A program made the position numbers and the translations under genes. This document shows positions 35,863 through 44,895 of a DNA stretch of 64,000 nucleotides, one piece after another; position 1 is the stretch's first letter; each line of letters begins with the position of its first letter. The DNA comes from Planctomycetes bacterium UBA7888 (GTDB taxonomy: Bacteria; Planctomycetota; UBA1135). Where the stretch lies: positions 58,277 through 122,276 of the forward strand of contig DLRM01000008.1 in the NCBI GenBank assembly GCA_002500505.1, read 5' to 3'. The notes beneath the pieces were generated by a model. The model was not told the DNA's origin, ran no database searches, and saw only the letters and a list, made by a program, of their open reading frames with translations.

Positions 35863-37379
35863 ACACCATCGGTTTTGCGGGCGAGATCAATCATGAAATC
35901 TTTTTTGAACTCGCCAATCGAAACCGTATGAATCACGACTCTCCGAAAGCGGTTGAACTCCAAAATAGCGGCCAAAATGTCGTCTGGCTCTACAATCTCG
36001 CCAACGCTAGGTATTCCATCAGACAAAAAGAAAACGGTGTCCACACCTTTGCTTTTTTCAACCGCCCCGGGCGTTATCAAAGCTGTTTCCATTTTTGGAT
36101 CCACGCCAAGGGCTTGGCAAAGCGCACCATAAGTGTTGGTCCGACCTTTCCCTAATGCGGCGGCTCCTGTCAAACCTGCTTGAGCCATTTCACTTGCCGC
36201 TGCGCCGCCAATAGGTTCCAACTTCCGTAGAAAGTCCAGGGCACTTCGCTTATTGAGAGAGTTGGCCGGGACGCGCTTTTTACGCCAGGGTTCTACTTCC
36301 GAGGCAAAGGCAAGGATGTTGAAATAAACATTGGATCCCAAACTCTCAATGGCCTTCATCACCTCCTTGCGAACAATCTCCATCTTTTCGAATCGTGTGA
36401 ACCCCTTTTCTCGAAAGTTGTCGCGATCTACCACAAATTCTTCCATAGACCCCGAAATGTCAATCACGAAAACGACATGTTCACTTGGAGTATCCACCCC
36501 CACAAAGCTCCCTGTCTTTTTACTGGGCCTATACAACTCATTCGTAGTTTTTCGGGCAGCCCTTCGCCTGGCGATTTCGTCGGAGGCCGGCAAGACATAG
36601 TTCTCCTCCGAACGAGCCCACCATTTTTTCCATAAGGACGGTTCGTCCGAATATTGAAGGTCCGTTATTTCAATGAGGGTTGGGTAAACCAATTCCAGAA
36701 CGCGTCCACTTGCCGAGTCCATCATCTCAATCAAAGGGGCAATGGCCTCCTTCACTCGGATTTTTTGAAGGGCTTTGCATGCGGCAGCTTGGACAGGCAA
36801 AGAAGGGTGCGCAAGACAAGCGACAGCGGGTGGGCCGGCAACTTCTTCAAAGCCCTCTCCCATCCCGGCTAGTGCATTCAAGGCAGACACTCGAACCGTT
36901 GCAGACTTGTCCTCTCCCGCAAGAACGGCCAAAAAGGGAACCGCTTCGGTGTCTTGAAAGCGCCCCGCTGCATAAGCAGACCAAAGACGCACCTCCTCTG
37001 AGCGAGATTCCAAATGAGGGCGGATTAGCGGAGCGTATTCCGTCCATCCCCCATCTCCCGCAACTCGTAAGAGAAGATGAAATACATTCTTAGGCTTTCC
37101 TTTTTCAACGGATTCCATTAATGAAGCCCGAAGTTCCGGCTTGGATAAAGACACCAGGACTTCGTGTGCCGCAAGAGCAACGGGTGGTTCTTTGTGGACC
37201 AAGAGCGGAAGCAAAAGCTTGGCAATACTGGGGTCATCAATCCCTTTAAGGGCATGGACATATTCCACCTTTTCCATCGTGTCCTTAGACCGCTTGAAAT
37301 ACTTTTTAAAATCCCGCACGGTCTCATCCTGTTGAGGGGCGAGAAGAGGGATCAAAAGGAGGATAGGGCTAAGCGCCAT
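35841..37379 (-). CDS. Secreted HEAT-repeat and von Willebrand factor A protein
   Basis: The 512-residue product has a hydrophobic signal (ALSPILLLIPLLAPQQ, residues 2-17). About residues 25-260 form HEAT-like helical repeats (DPSIAKLLLPLLVHKEPPVA; LWSAYAAGRFQDTEAVPFLAVL). The VWA domain starts near residue 310, with HVVFVIDISGSMEEF (DxSxS of the MIDAS), RTNTYGALCQAL (MIDAS Thr) and TVFFLSDGIPSVGE (MIDAS Asp). The metal site looks complete, so it probably binds a protein partner extracytoplasmically. HEAT plus VWA is a common planctomycete-type combination, which supports but does not prove the taxonomic guess. Confidence 0.85.
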   Translation of the reverse strand: MALSPILLLIPLLAPQQDETVRDFKKYFKRSKDTMEKVEYVHALKGIDDPSIAKLLLPLLVHKEPPVALAAHEVLVSLSKPELRASLMESVEKGKPKNVFHLLLRVAGDGGWTEYAPLIRPHLESRSEEVRLWSAYAAGRFQDTEAVPFLAVLAGEDKSATVRVSALNALAGMGEGFEEVAGPPAVACLAHPSLPVQAAACKALQKIRVKEAIAPLIEMMDSASGRVLELVYPTLIEITDLQYSDEPSLWKKWWARSEENYVLPASDEIARRRAARKTTNELYRPSKKTGSFVGVDTPSEHVVFVIDISGSMEEFVVDRDNFREKGFTRFEKMEIVRKEVMKAIESLGSNVYFNILAFASEVEPWRKKRVPANSLNKRSALDFLRKLEPIGGAAASEMAQAGLTGAAALGKGRTNTYGALCQALGVDPKMETALITPGAVEKSKGVDTVFFLSDGIPSVGEIVEPDDILAAILEFNRFRRVVIHTVSIGEFKKDFMIDLARKTDGVYVDLGR

Positions 37380-37402
37380 GGGGAGACTAGGATAACGGCC
37401 TC

Positions 37403-38263
37403 ATGGACCTCACCCTTTCCTCACATCTTTTGGTGTATCGCCCTATGGAGGAGGCTGCCTTGGCACAAATGGCATCCAGCGGTTTTTCAAAAATTGAGGT
37501 TTGGCTAGCGGAGCCCCATGTCCCCTGGCGAAGCGAACGGGGCCTAGAAAAGTTTCGAGCCCAACTTGCCGCACATGGCTTGCGGGCTGGGAGCGTGCAC
37601 TTGCCTTTCTATCCGTCCGTCCATGAACTTTTTAATGAGGGGAAGAAGTGGTCCCTTCTGGCTCCTGCAAATCTAGACCGCAAAACAGCTCTAGAGGGTG
37701 CCGCTGAAGGCATTCGAGCAGCTTCTTTTTTGGGAGCTGACTGTGCCGTCCTCCATTTAGGTTGGCCGGGCGATGCTTGGAGCACCGAGCATCACGCTTG
37801 GGCCCGTGATGCGGTAGCCGAGCTCCTACCCGTTGCGAGGGCATGTCAGGTCCAACTATTGTTGGAAAATATTATTTCCAAAGGCACTCGAACGAGCTCC
37901 TTGGCCAAACTTCTAGATGAAGTGGACCCCGCAGGTGAAGCCGGAATCTGTTTGGACTTGGGACATGCCCATGTTGAAGGCAATGTATTGGAAGAGCTTC
38001 AATACGCCATCCCCCGCTTGGCCCATCTTCATGTTCATGACAATGATGGCACCTGCGACTCCCACTTTGCACCGGGACAAGGCACGATTCCTTGGTTGGA
38101 TGTTCTGCGCGCTTTAGACGAGGGTGGATTCCAGGGGCAAGCGGCTTTGGAGTTGCGTGACTTTAGTAAAGGGAGTGATTGTGCCACGGATGTCCTCAAT
38201 TTAGAGCTTGGGCACGTCCATGATTTCCGAGCCCGTTGCGCATCAGAAGGAATCAATCTATGA
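37403..38263 (+). CDS. Xylose isomerase-like TIM-barrel sugar isomerase/epimerase
   Basis: The 286-residue product fits the AP-endonuclease family 2 / sugar phosphate isomerase fold. Metal-ligand candidates are spread along the barrel: AVLHLGWPG, QLLLENII (Glu), GICLDLGHAHV (Asp, His), LAHLHVHDNDG (His, His, Asp) and AALELRDF (Glu). The substrate is probably a keto-sugar or derivative, but it cannot be told. It is coupled by ATGA to the sugar kinase-like gene, so the trio may process one sugar. Confidence 0.82.
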   Translation: MDLTLSSHLLVYRPMEEAALAQMASSGFSKIEVWLAEPHVPWRSERGLEKFRAQLAAHGLRAGSVHLPFYPSVHELFNEGKKWSLLAPANLDRKTALEGAAEGIRAASFLGADCAVLHLGWPGDAWSTEHHAWARDAVAELLPVARACQVQLLLENIISKGTRTSSLAKLLDEVDPAGEAGICLDLGHAHVEGNVLEELQYAIPRLAHLHVHDNDGTCDSHFAPGQGTIPWLDVLRALDEGGFQGQAALELRDFSKGSDCATDVLNLELGHVHDFRARCASEGINL

Positions 38264-39201
38264 CTCCTCTTCTTGATTTGCCACTTGCTTCTTTTGAGCC
38301 CCTCACGCCGGAAGCCAGCGACCGTCGATATTTCCGCGCTGCGGATAAAGCGGAAACCGATATCCCTTGGTTAAGAGTGGAAACCCAAACTCCCCCACCT
38401 TGTGCCACTGCAGAGTGGTTAACTTCAGCGGGAGTTCGCACACCCCGTTTTGGCTCAGCTCGTGAAGGACGCTATTTAGTCGAAGACCTAGGGGATATTC
38501 ACTTGTGTCACGAGCCCACCCCTTCTCACTACGAAAAAGTCCTTCGCCTAAGAGCGAAGTTTGCCCCGCACTCTCTTCCTACGGAACATCCCAACGCAAG
38601 CCTTGCCTTAGATGAAGACTTATTTCTTCGCGAACTAGCGTTATCTTCAAAACATGGTCGAGCTCCTGAACCTTTATGCGCAGCTCTTGCCCACGAGGCC
38701 GCAAAGGGTCCTCGACAGATTCAACACCGCGACTTTCATTCTCGTAATATTCTTCTATTAAAAAAGGACGATTCGGTTGGGGAAGCCACGCCGACTGAAC
38801 TTGCTTTGATTGACCACCAGGACTTGCGCACGGGCCCACTCTTTTACGATTTGGCTTCGCTTTGGACGGATGCGTATGTGGACTACTCCGACGCCGTCCG
38901 CGCCCTTCTTTTGGAAGAGTGTTTCCATGTTGGCGAAAAAGCACACCTCGACCCAACCCAAAGTGCACACTTCTTTCTTGTGACCGCTCTTCAAAGAATC
39001 GTCAAAGCCCTCGGCACTTTTGGCCGACTTCTTGAGGCGGGGCGCGGGGATTACCGTGGGCCCGAAACACGAGCCTTTCAACGAGTCCAAGCCCTTCTAG
39101 CCCCTGAAAGAGCTCCAGAGGGACTTTTCGTGAAACCCCATTTTGCGCCGGACTGGGAAAAGTGGAGAATATTCTTCTCCGAATCAGCCGCCACCCCATG
39201 A
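38260..39201 (+). CDS. Phosphotransferase of the AmgK/aminoglycoside kinase family
   Basis: The 313-residue product starts at ATG 38260 (ATGA overlap). The N-terminus PEASDRRYFRA matches AmgK-type amino-sugar kinases (AS-R-Y-R pattern). The catalytic loop IQHRDFHSRNILLL (Asp and Asn) and LALIDHQDLRTGPLFYDLASLW (metal Asp) are intact. AmgK phosphorylates the anomeric position of MurNAc or GlcNAc in peptidoglycan recycling. The following gene encodes a MurU-like nucleotidyltransferase, which supports this reading; substrate remains inferred. Confidence 0.82.
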   Translation: MTPLLDLPLASFEPLTPEASDRRYFRAADKAETDIPWLRVETQTPPPCATAEWLTSAGVRTPRFGSAREGRYLVEDLGDIHLCHEPTPSHYEKVLRLRAKFAPHSLPTEHPNASLALDEDLFLRELALSSKHGRAPEPLCAALAHEAAKGPRQIQHRDFHSRNILLLKKDDSVGEATPTELALIDHQDLRTGPLFYDLASLWTDAYVDYSDAVRALLLEECFHVGEKAHLDPTQSAHFFLVTALQRIVKALGTFGRLLEAGRGDYRGPETRAFQRVQALLAPERAPEGLFVKPHFAPDWEKWRIFFSESAATP

Positions 39202-39908
39202 CCGCCCCAACCACCGCCCTCCTCCTAGCCGGAGGAAAAGCCACCAGACTCGGTGCCCTGCGAGAACAGTGGGCCAAGGCTTGTGTACCAGTAGGCAATA
39301 CAACTCCTTTGGGTTTTTTGATCCCTCGACTCGCCGCTGCGGGAGTGGAAAGGATTTGGATTAATCTTCATTTCCGCCCTGAACAAGTTCGGGAAGAAGC
39401 CGAGCGTATTGCCCCAGAGGGGCTCGAACTTCGCTTCCTCCGCGAAAAGGAACTATTAGGAACAGGTGGCACTTTACTTCAGGTTTCTTCTTTGGATGTT
39501 CTCCCCGATTTGGTTGTGAACGCAAAATTGTTTACCGACTTTCCCTTTGAGGACTTACTTCGAAGCCAGGAACCGGGCGTGGTCCTGCACCCAGGAAACG
39601 ACCTCCCCACTTTCGGTGGACTACACCATCAAAACGGTTTAGTCGCAGGCTTCGCTCCCAAAGGCACGCCGCACTCTGATGACGCCGCTGTTTTTACCGG
39701 CATTTGCCGACCCTCTCCTTCCTGGCTTTCCTACCTGCGCAAATCCGAACATGGGGGCACTCTCTGCATGGTGCGTGACGGTCTCCTCCCCGCCCTTGCC
39801 GATGGCCATCCTTGTAAGGCTCACCTCCACGACGGCTGGTGGCACGAAATCAGTACCCCCGACCGCGTGGACGCCGCCCGAGACCTGCTTGGGCATCCAA
39901 CCGATTAA
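39198..39908 (+). CDS. MurU-like sugar-1-phosphate nucleotidyltransferase
   Basis: The 236-residue product starts at ATG 39198, overlapping the kinase stop (ATGA). It has the nucleotidyltransferase signature ALLLAGGKATRLGALREQWAKACVPVG, with a slightly altered GXGTR segment and the Lys of the AKAC motif. Further motifs are LLGTGGTLL and LVVNAKLFTDFP, where a conserved Asp is often found (N-A-K here). It probably makes UDP-MurNAc or another NDP-sugar from the product of the adjacent kinase. It ends 30 bases from the convergent selB. Confidence 0.83.
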   Translation: MTAPTTALLLAGGKATRLGALREQWAKACVPVGNTTPLGFLIPRLAAAGVERIWINLHFRPEQVREEAERIAPEGLELRFLREKELLGTGGTLLQVSSLDVLPDLVVNAKLFTDFPFEDLLRSQEPGVVLHPGNDLPTFGGLHHQNGLVAGFAPKGTPHSDDAAVFTGICRPSPSWLSYLRKSEHGGTLCMVRDGLLPALADGHPCKAHLHDGWWHEISTPDRVDAARDLLGHPTD

Positions 39909-39938
39909 ACCAAATCTTCAGGCTCTCCACCGCAGGAG

Positions 39939-41858
39939 CTAAAGCGAAGCTTCTGGGTTGCGAAGAATTCGATTGGGGCCACGACGCTGGGTGATACCTT
40001 TCGAATCAAAATGTTCGAGGAGGGGCATGAGGTATTTACGGGAGGATTGGAAATGGTCGCGCAGGGAGGGAATGTCCAGGGAACCGTTTTGAAGTTGACT
40101 TACAACAAGGTCGCGAAGTTCCTCTACCACTTGTCTGGAATACAAGTTTCCGCCCGAAACTCGAACCAGGGAATCCATGTCGGAAAGGCACTCCAGGATT
40201 TGGGCAACTTCTTCCTGCGACCAGCCCGTAGTTTCAGCTAAGGCAATGTTGTCCGGAGTGCTTAGGCCTGCCTGAACAAGAGTTTTATGCAAAAACTCGG
40301 CCTTTTCCAACACATCCGCCGGAGAAGCTGCGTCCATCAACTGCCAATCCGTTCCATGTAACTTCTTTAAACCAATGGCCTCTAAATCGACATCGGTGAG
40401 TTCATCCAAAGCTCGCGCCTTCTTTTTCCCTAAGCCCTTCCGAAGTTCGGCAATAGGAATCCTTAATCGATGCGGGTTTTTCTTTAACCAAGCAGTCACC
40501 GCAGCGGAAACCTCAGCCCCCAAAGCCCCAATACTCCCCGTGCTGGCCCAACGGTTTCCTGGCAAACTCCGCACATCTCCTCTAGAAGCTGCGAGCTGAA
40601 GCTCTTGAGCAATGGCATCCAAAGTCCAGCCTAGTAATAACCCCAACTCAGATTCTGACAAAGCACCACCTTGAAGCTCCAGGAAACTGGTGGCTAAGGC
40701 CGGTGGGTCATCCAAAGTATGCGCACACTTTTCTAAGCATTCGCGAACTCGCTGATCCCGTTTACGCAATCGATGCTTGCCGAAGACAAGAAAACGACCC
40801 GAAGCCAAGTTGCGAGCCGGAGAAGGGCGGCGAAGAATCAATGCTTCGCCAGGAACAAGCGCCACTTCCTCTTCCAATTGCAAATCCACAACCAATAACT
40901 CTCCCTCGTTAGTCTTCGGTGGCAACCAGATTCGACCATTCACTGACGCCGTGCCGGCAAGCAGAAGTATTTCCATGCCATGTTCAAGCTGCGGCGCATC
41001 TTTGAGAGAAGCAATCGTTGCGCGGAGAAGCGAGCCAGAAGTCAAAGTACTTGGCGCAGCTAAGACCGAACCGCGGCGACAATCTTTTGGATCCAAGTCG
41101 GGGAGGTTCAATGCTGTTCGCAAACCCGGGGAAGAAACGCCCGCCGCACGCCCATGCACTTGAACGCGACGCACGCGGCTTTTGCCTTCCCCTGGCAAAA
41201 CTACCAAGTTGCCACCCTCTTCAATGGTTCCCGAAGCACAAACACCGGTGGCGACAGTGCCTGCGCCCGACATGGCAAAGGAGCGTTGAACGGGTAGCCG
41301 GAAGGCATAGCGCGAAGAAACCTCGCTGCGGGCATTCAAAGCCAAGTCGCGAATGGCAGCGCGAAGCTCTTCCATACCTTCACCGGAATGGGCGGAGACT
41401 TCCAATACCTGGGCGGATTCCCAAGCCGAACCTGAAAGCAATTCTTCCACATCGGCATGCACAAATAAACGCATGTCCTCGTCGGCCAAATCAGCTTTAG
41501 TAAGCGCCACTAAACCGTGACGTACACCCAGCATTTGTAATACTTCAAAATGTTCCAATGTTTGTGGCATAACGCCATCGTCACAAGCAACGACCAAAAC
41601 GGCTGCGCCCATGCCAGTTGCCCCCGCCACCATTTTCCGAACCAAACGTTCGTGTCCGGGCACATCCACAAATCCAATTTCTAATCCGTCCTCAAAAGAA
41701 ACCTGAGCGTACCCCAAGTCCATCGTAATGCCACGCTTCTGCTCCTCCTCCCAGCGATCCGGGTGCGTACCAGTGAGGGCCTCGACGAGGCTGGACTTGC
41801 CGTGGTCAATATGACCGGCAGTGCCGAGAACTACGGGGACGGTGGTGGGGTCAGCCAT
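39939..41858 (-). CDS. selB: Selenocysteine-specific elongation factor SelB
   Basis: SelB delivers Sec-tRNA-Sec to UGA codons by binding the SECIS hairpin. The 639-residue product has the GTPase motifs GTAGHIDHGKSSL (G1), RGITMDLGYA (G2), DVPGHERLVRKMVAG (G3) and ALTKADLADE (G4). Domain II has FAMSGAGTVATGVCASGTI. The C-terminal region from about residue 440 forms winged helices (PHRLRIPIAELRKGLGKK; DIPSLRDHFQSSRKYLMPLLEHFD) that bind RNA. It completes the Sec set with selA, selD and tRNA-Sec, 35 kb away. It is divergent from the radical SAM gene with 17 bases between. Confidence 0.96.
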   Translation of the reverse strand: MADPTTVPVVLGTAGHIDHGKSSLVEALTGTHPDRWEEEQKRGITMDLGYAQVSFEDGLEIGFVDVPGHERLVRKMVAGATGMGAAVLVVACDDGVMPQTLEHFEVLQMLGVRHGLVALTKADLADEDMRLFVHADVEELLSGSAWESAQVLEVSAHSGEGMEELRAAIRDLALNARSEVSSRYAFRLPVQRSFAMSGAGTVATGVCASGTIEEGGNLVVLPGEGKSRVRRVQVHGRAAGVSSPGLRTALNLPDLDPKDCRRGSVLAAPSTLTSGSLLRATIASLKDAPQLEHGMEILLLAGTASVNGRIWLPPKTNEGELLVVDLQLEEEVALVPGEALILRRPSPARNLASGRFLVFGKHRLRKRDQRVRECLEKCAHTLDDPPALATSFLELQGGALSESELGLLLGWTLDAIAQELQLAASRGDVRSLPGNRWASTGSIGALGAEVSAAVTAWLKKNPHRLRIPIAELRKGLGKKKARALDELTDVDLEAIGLKKLHGTDWQLMDAASPADVLEKAEFLHKTLVQAGLSTPDNIALAETTGWSQEEVAQILECLSDMDSLVRVSGGNLYSRQVVEELRDLVVSQLQNGSLDIPSLRDHFQSSRKYLMPLLEHFDSKGITQRRGPNRILRNPEASL

Positions 41859-41875
41859 GGCTAAAATCGGAGCTC

Positions 41876-42793
41876 ATGCTACCGGAGCACCCCCCCTTGC
41901 ACACCCTCGGCCGCCATTTGAAGGCGCATTATGGCCGCAGGCTCCGGCGAATCATGTTTGACATTGGAACCTCCTGCCCCAATCGCGACGGTCAAACGGG
42001 CTTTGGGGGATGCATCTACTGCGACATCGATGGTTCAGGAACTGGTGCCCGCCGCAAAGAGAAATCTCTCGCAGAGCAATGGGAAGAAGGCCTCCGCCGC
42101 GTGCGCAGATCCCAGCCAAACGGCCCTGCCGCAATTGCTTATGTCCAGTCCTATTCCAATACCTACCCCGACCTTCTCCCCCTGGCCAAGGCACTGGAGT
42201 TTTTGGCCAACCATGCCGACATCGCCCCAATCGTAAGCGTGGGCACGCGGCCTGACTGTTTTGGAGAAGAAGCGGCTGCTCTTTTAGCTTCCTACTGCGA
42301 TAAATTTTCGGAGGTTTGGGTCGAATTTGGCCTCGAAACTGCCGACGACGAAATTCAAAAAACAATCGGTCGACACGACACTCTTGCCAACTATCACGCA
42401 GCGTGCCACCTCGCCCACAAGCAAGGCCTCAAAATAATCACCCACACCATTGCCGGCCTCCCTGGCGAAAAAATGACGGGGTTGGAACTCCAAGTTCAAG
42501 AAGCTATCCAATCTGGCTCCCACGGAATCAAATTTCACCAACTGATGGTGTTACGTAAAACAAAACTGGAAGCACTTTGGCGCAAAGGGGGGTTGGATCT
42601 TCTTCAACTCGAAGAATACGTGGAGATGGTGGCGAACGCCCTCACTCTGCTTCCATCCGAAATGGTAATCCACCGTTTGGTTGCGGAAAACCCGCCAGAA
42701 AGTTACCTCGCTCCGGAAGACTGGCCCACGCGCGCAAAGGTACAAGACTTAATCGAAAAAAAGTACCGAGCGCTTGTTGCACCCGGTACTTGA
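41876..42793 (+). CDS. Radical SAM protein of the YhcC (TIGR01212) family
   Basis: The 305-residue product has an early cysteine cluster, GTSCPNRDGQTGFGGCIYCDIDG, with the longer C-x7-9-C-x2-C spacing of the YhcC/TIGR01212 group. Other family marks are YVQSYSNTYPDLLPLA, VGTRPDCFGEE, VWVEFGLETADDEIQKTIGRHDT and HTIAGLPGE. The reaction is unresolved in the family. It lies between selB and tRNA-Lys, with no operon partner on its own strand. Confidence 0.9.
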   Translation: MLPEHPPLHTLGRHLKAHYGRRLRRIMFDIGTSCPNRDGQTGFGGCIYCDIDGSGTGARRKEKSLAEQWEEGLRRVRRSQPNGPAAIAYVQSYSNTYPDLLPLAKALEFLANHADIAPIVSVGTRPDCFGEEAAALLASYCDKFSEVWVEFGLETADDEIQKTIGRHDTLANYHAACHLAHKQGLKIITHTIAGLPGEKMTGLELQVQEAIQSGSHGIKFHQLMVLRKTKLEALWRKGGLDLLQLEEYVEMVANALTLLPSEMVIHRLVAENPPESYLAPEDWPTRAKVQDLIEKKYRALVAPGT

Positions 42794-42797
42794 CATC

Positions 42798-42873
42798 TGG
42801 TGAGGGCACAAGGACTTGAACCTTGGACCTACTGGTTAAAAGCCAGCTACTCTACCAACTGAGTTATGCCCCC
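42798..42873 (-). tRNA. tRNA-Lys (anticodon UUU)
   Basis: This 76-base tRNA has an encoded CCA end, acceptor GGGGGCA/TGCCCTC with one G-T pair, D loop AGTTGGTAGA, anticodon arm CTGG-CTTTTAA-CCAG with anticodon TTT, and T loop TTCAAGT. It precedes no gene directly; frr ends 31 bases upstream on the same strand, so it could be cotranscribed at the end of the rpsB operon. Confidence 0.95.
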
Positions 42874-42904
42874 AGATGAGGCCGCATAGATTAGCGTTGC
42901 GGTC

Positions 42905-43483
42905 TCAAAGGTCCAGAATTTCCTTGGTCTTGGAAGCAAGAAGATCCTCAATTTGGCCTTCGTGTTCTTTCAGCAAAGACTGGACTTCATCTTTGGCCTG
43001 CCGGACATCATCTTCGCTAACAGCATCTTCCCGCTTCTTGTCCTTGCTGGCAGATTCCACCTCCTTGATGCAATCTCGACGCACATTCCGCATAGAAATG
43101 CGAGTTTCTTCCGCAAGGCTCTTTATCCGGCCAGCAAGTTTTTGTCGCTGTTCCGCAGACAAGGGGGGAATGGAAATCCGAAGAGCATTCCCTTCAATCG
43201 AAGGGTTCATTCCCAAATCAGAGGACAAAATTGCCTTTTCGATATCCTTAAGGGAGCTAGCATCGAAGGGTTTAACCAAGATGGAGCGAGGATCCGGCAC
43301 AGCCACCGAAGCCAATTGGTTCAGAGGTGTTTTAGAGCCATAGTAATCAACTCGAATGTTGTCCACTAAGCCTGTGGTTGCACGGCCCGTACGGATGCCG
43401 CGAGTTTCTGAACTGAAATGTTCGACGGACTTGCTTAAGCGCTCCTTTGCCGAACGAAGAAAAGGTTGGATTGAGGATGACAT
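42905..43483 (-). CDS. frr: Ribosome recycling factor
   Basis: RRF splits post-termination ribosomes with EF-G. The 192-residue product starts at ATG 43483 (MSSSIQPFLRSAKERL). It has the coiled domain I ends (GIRTGRATTGLVDNIRVDYYG; ISMRNVRRDCIKEVESASKDK) and the compact domain II (TPLNQLASVAVPDPRSILVKPFD). A longer frame to 43591 lies within pyrH. It is the last gene of the rpsB-tsf-pyrH-frr operon, 2 bases after pyrH. Confidence 0.96.
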   Translation of the reverse strand: MSSSIQPFLRSAKERLSKSVEHFSSETRGIRTGRATTGLVDNIRVDYYGSKTPLNQLASVAVPDPRSILVKPFDASSLKDIEKAILSSDLGMNPSIEGNALRISIPPLSAEQRQKLAGRIKSLAEETRISMRNVRRDCIKEVESASKDKKREDAVSEDDVRQAKDEVQSLLKEHEGQIEDLLASKTKEILDL

Positions 43484-43485
43484 TT

Positions 43486-44199
43486 TTAGTTTTGAATGAC
43501 AGTGCCAACGTTTTCGCCCGCAGCGGCGCGGACAACCCCATCCGGGCATTCCATATTGAACACCATGAGGGAAAGGCCATTTTCGCGACACATGGCGAAG
43601 GCAGTTTGGTCCATGACTCGAAGCTGACGATCTAAAACTTCCGTGAAGCTTAATTCCGGGATGTGTGCCGCATCGGGGTTTTCATTCGGGTCACTGTCAT
43701 ATACCCCATCAACCATCGTGGCCTTGAGGAGCACATCACAACCCAGTTCAACGGCGCGTTGGGCCGCCGCAGTATCCGTCGTGAAATAAGGTGACCCCAA
43801 TCCACCGGCAAGTACAACAACACGACCTTTTTCCATGTGGCGCAAGGCGCGACGACGAATAAACGGCTCACAAACTTTATTCACTTCAATAGCAGATAAA
43901 ACACGAGTTGGGACTCCATGAGCTTCGAGGGCGTCACAAAGGGCAAGACCATTAATCACGGTCGCCAACATGCCCATGTAATCTGCCGTGGCACGGTCAA
44001 TTCCAAGGTCGCTGCTCTGAGTTCCACGAAGAATATTCCCACCACCTATCACGCAGGCAATTTCAACACCTTCGGCCGTGAGTTTTTTCAGTTGCTCGGC
44101 CAAAGCGCGAACCCGTTCAACATCGAGGCCGGTTTCGCCCTTGCGAGCAAAGCCCTCCCCGCTAACCTTCAGAAGGAGCCTTTTGTAGCGTGATGTCAT
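43486..44199 (-). CDS. pyrH: Uridylate kinase PyrH
   Basis: PyrH phosphorylates UMP to UDP. The 237-residue product has LLLKVSGEGFA at the start, ACVIGGGNILRGTQ, DYMGMLATVINGLAL, VLAGGLGSPYFTTDTAAAQRA and LKATMVDGVYDSDPNENPDA, all typical of the amino-acid-kinase fold UMP kinase. It follows tsf by 30 bases in the classical operon. Confidence 0.97.
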   Translation of the reverse strand: MTSRYKRLLLKVSGEGFARKGETGLDVERVRALAEQLKKLTAEGVEIACVIGGGNILRGTQSSDLGIDRATADYMGMLATVINGLALCDALEAHGVPTRVLSAIEVNKVCEPFIRRRALRHMEKGRVVVLAGGLGSPYFTTDTAAAQRAVELGCDVLLKATMVDGVYDSDPNENPDAAHIPELSFTEVLDRQLRVMDQTAFAMCRENGLSLMVFNMECPDGVVRAAAGENVGTVIQN

Positions 44200-44229
44200 G
44201 GACGGCAGGATAGCACGCCGCGATGGGAA

Positions 44230-44832
44230 TCAGGCGCCTAGTTCGAAGCGAACGAAGCGGTTGACCTGGATATTTTCGCCAACCTGGGCAACGACCCCTT
44301 TCACCATTTCCTCAACGGTCTGGTTTGGGTCCTTTACGAACGCCTGAGAAAGCAGGGCTCGCTCCTGAACGAATTTCACCAGACGACCATCCACGATTTT
44401 CTCTTGGATTTCTTCGGGCTTGTTCGCTAGTTCTTCGGACATCAAAAGCTGGCGCTTTTCCTCTGCAATTAAATCGGAAGAAATATCATCTTCTCGAACG
44501 GCAACTGGAGATGGCAAATTCGCTGCGATGTGCATGCAAAGGTCGTTCAGAAGGGTCTCGAAAGCCTCTCCCTTAGCAACAAAGTCCGTTTCACAGGCAA
44601 CTTCAACTAAAACACCCACCTTCTGGTTGTGATGAATGTAGGAATGAACTCGACCATCACCGGTGGCGCGTTCGGCTTTCTTGTCTGCAGTTTTCAGGCC
44701 TTTCGCACGAAGAAGCTCCATTGCGCGTTCAGTGTCGCCGTCGGATTCAACGAGAGCCCTTTTGCAGTCCATCATCCCGGCACCAGAGGCGGAGCGGAGT
44801 TGAGCGACATCTTTGGCAGAGATTGTGGTCAT
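44230..44832 (-). CDS. tsf: Elongation factor Ts
   Basis: EF-Ts exchanges GDP for GTP on EF-Tu. The 200-residue product has the N-terminal UBA-like helix region (AKDVAQLRSASGAGMMDCKRAL), the core contact motif ETDFVAKGEAF, and ends shortly after a single core repeat (NPDQTVEEMVKGVVAQVG-type, here DPNQTVEEMV). It is the short form of about 200 residues rather than the E. coli length of about 280. It lies 63 bases downstream of rpsB. Confidence 0.96.
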   Translation of the reverse strand: MTTISAKDVAQLRSASGAGMMDCKRALVESDGDTERAMELLRAKGLKTADKKAERATGDGRVHSYIHHNQKVGVLVEVACETDFVAKGEAFETLLNDLCMHIAANLPSPVAVREDDISSDLIAEEKRQLLMSEELANKPEEIQEKIVDGRLVKFVQERALLSQAFVKDPNQTVEEMVKGVVAQVGENIQVNRFVRFELGA

Positions 44833-44895
44833 GATTCTTGAAGGGTCGAGACGAAACCCGGCCTTAGCCGGTCGTCAAGGAAAACGGGAAAGGGA

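Noticed and set aside
39908..39938. Terminator between the MurU-like gene and selB
   Set aside because: Only short, interrupted complementarity (GCTC/GAGC) is present and no U tract follows on either strand.
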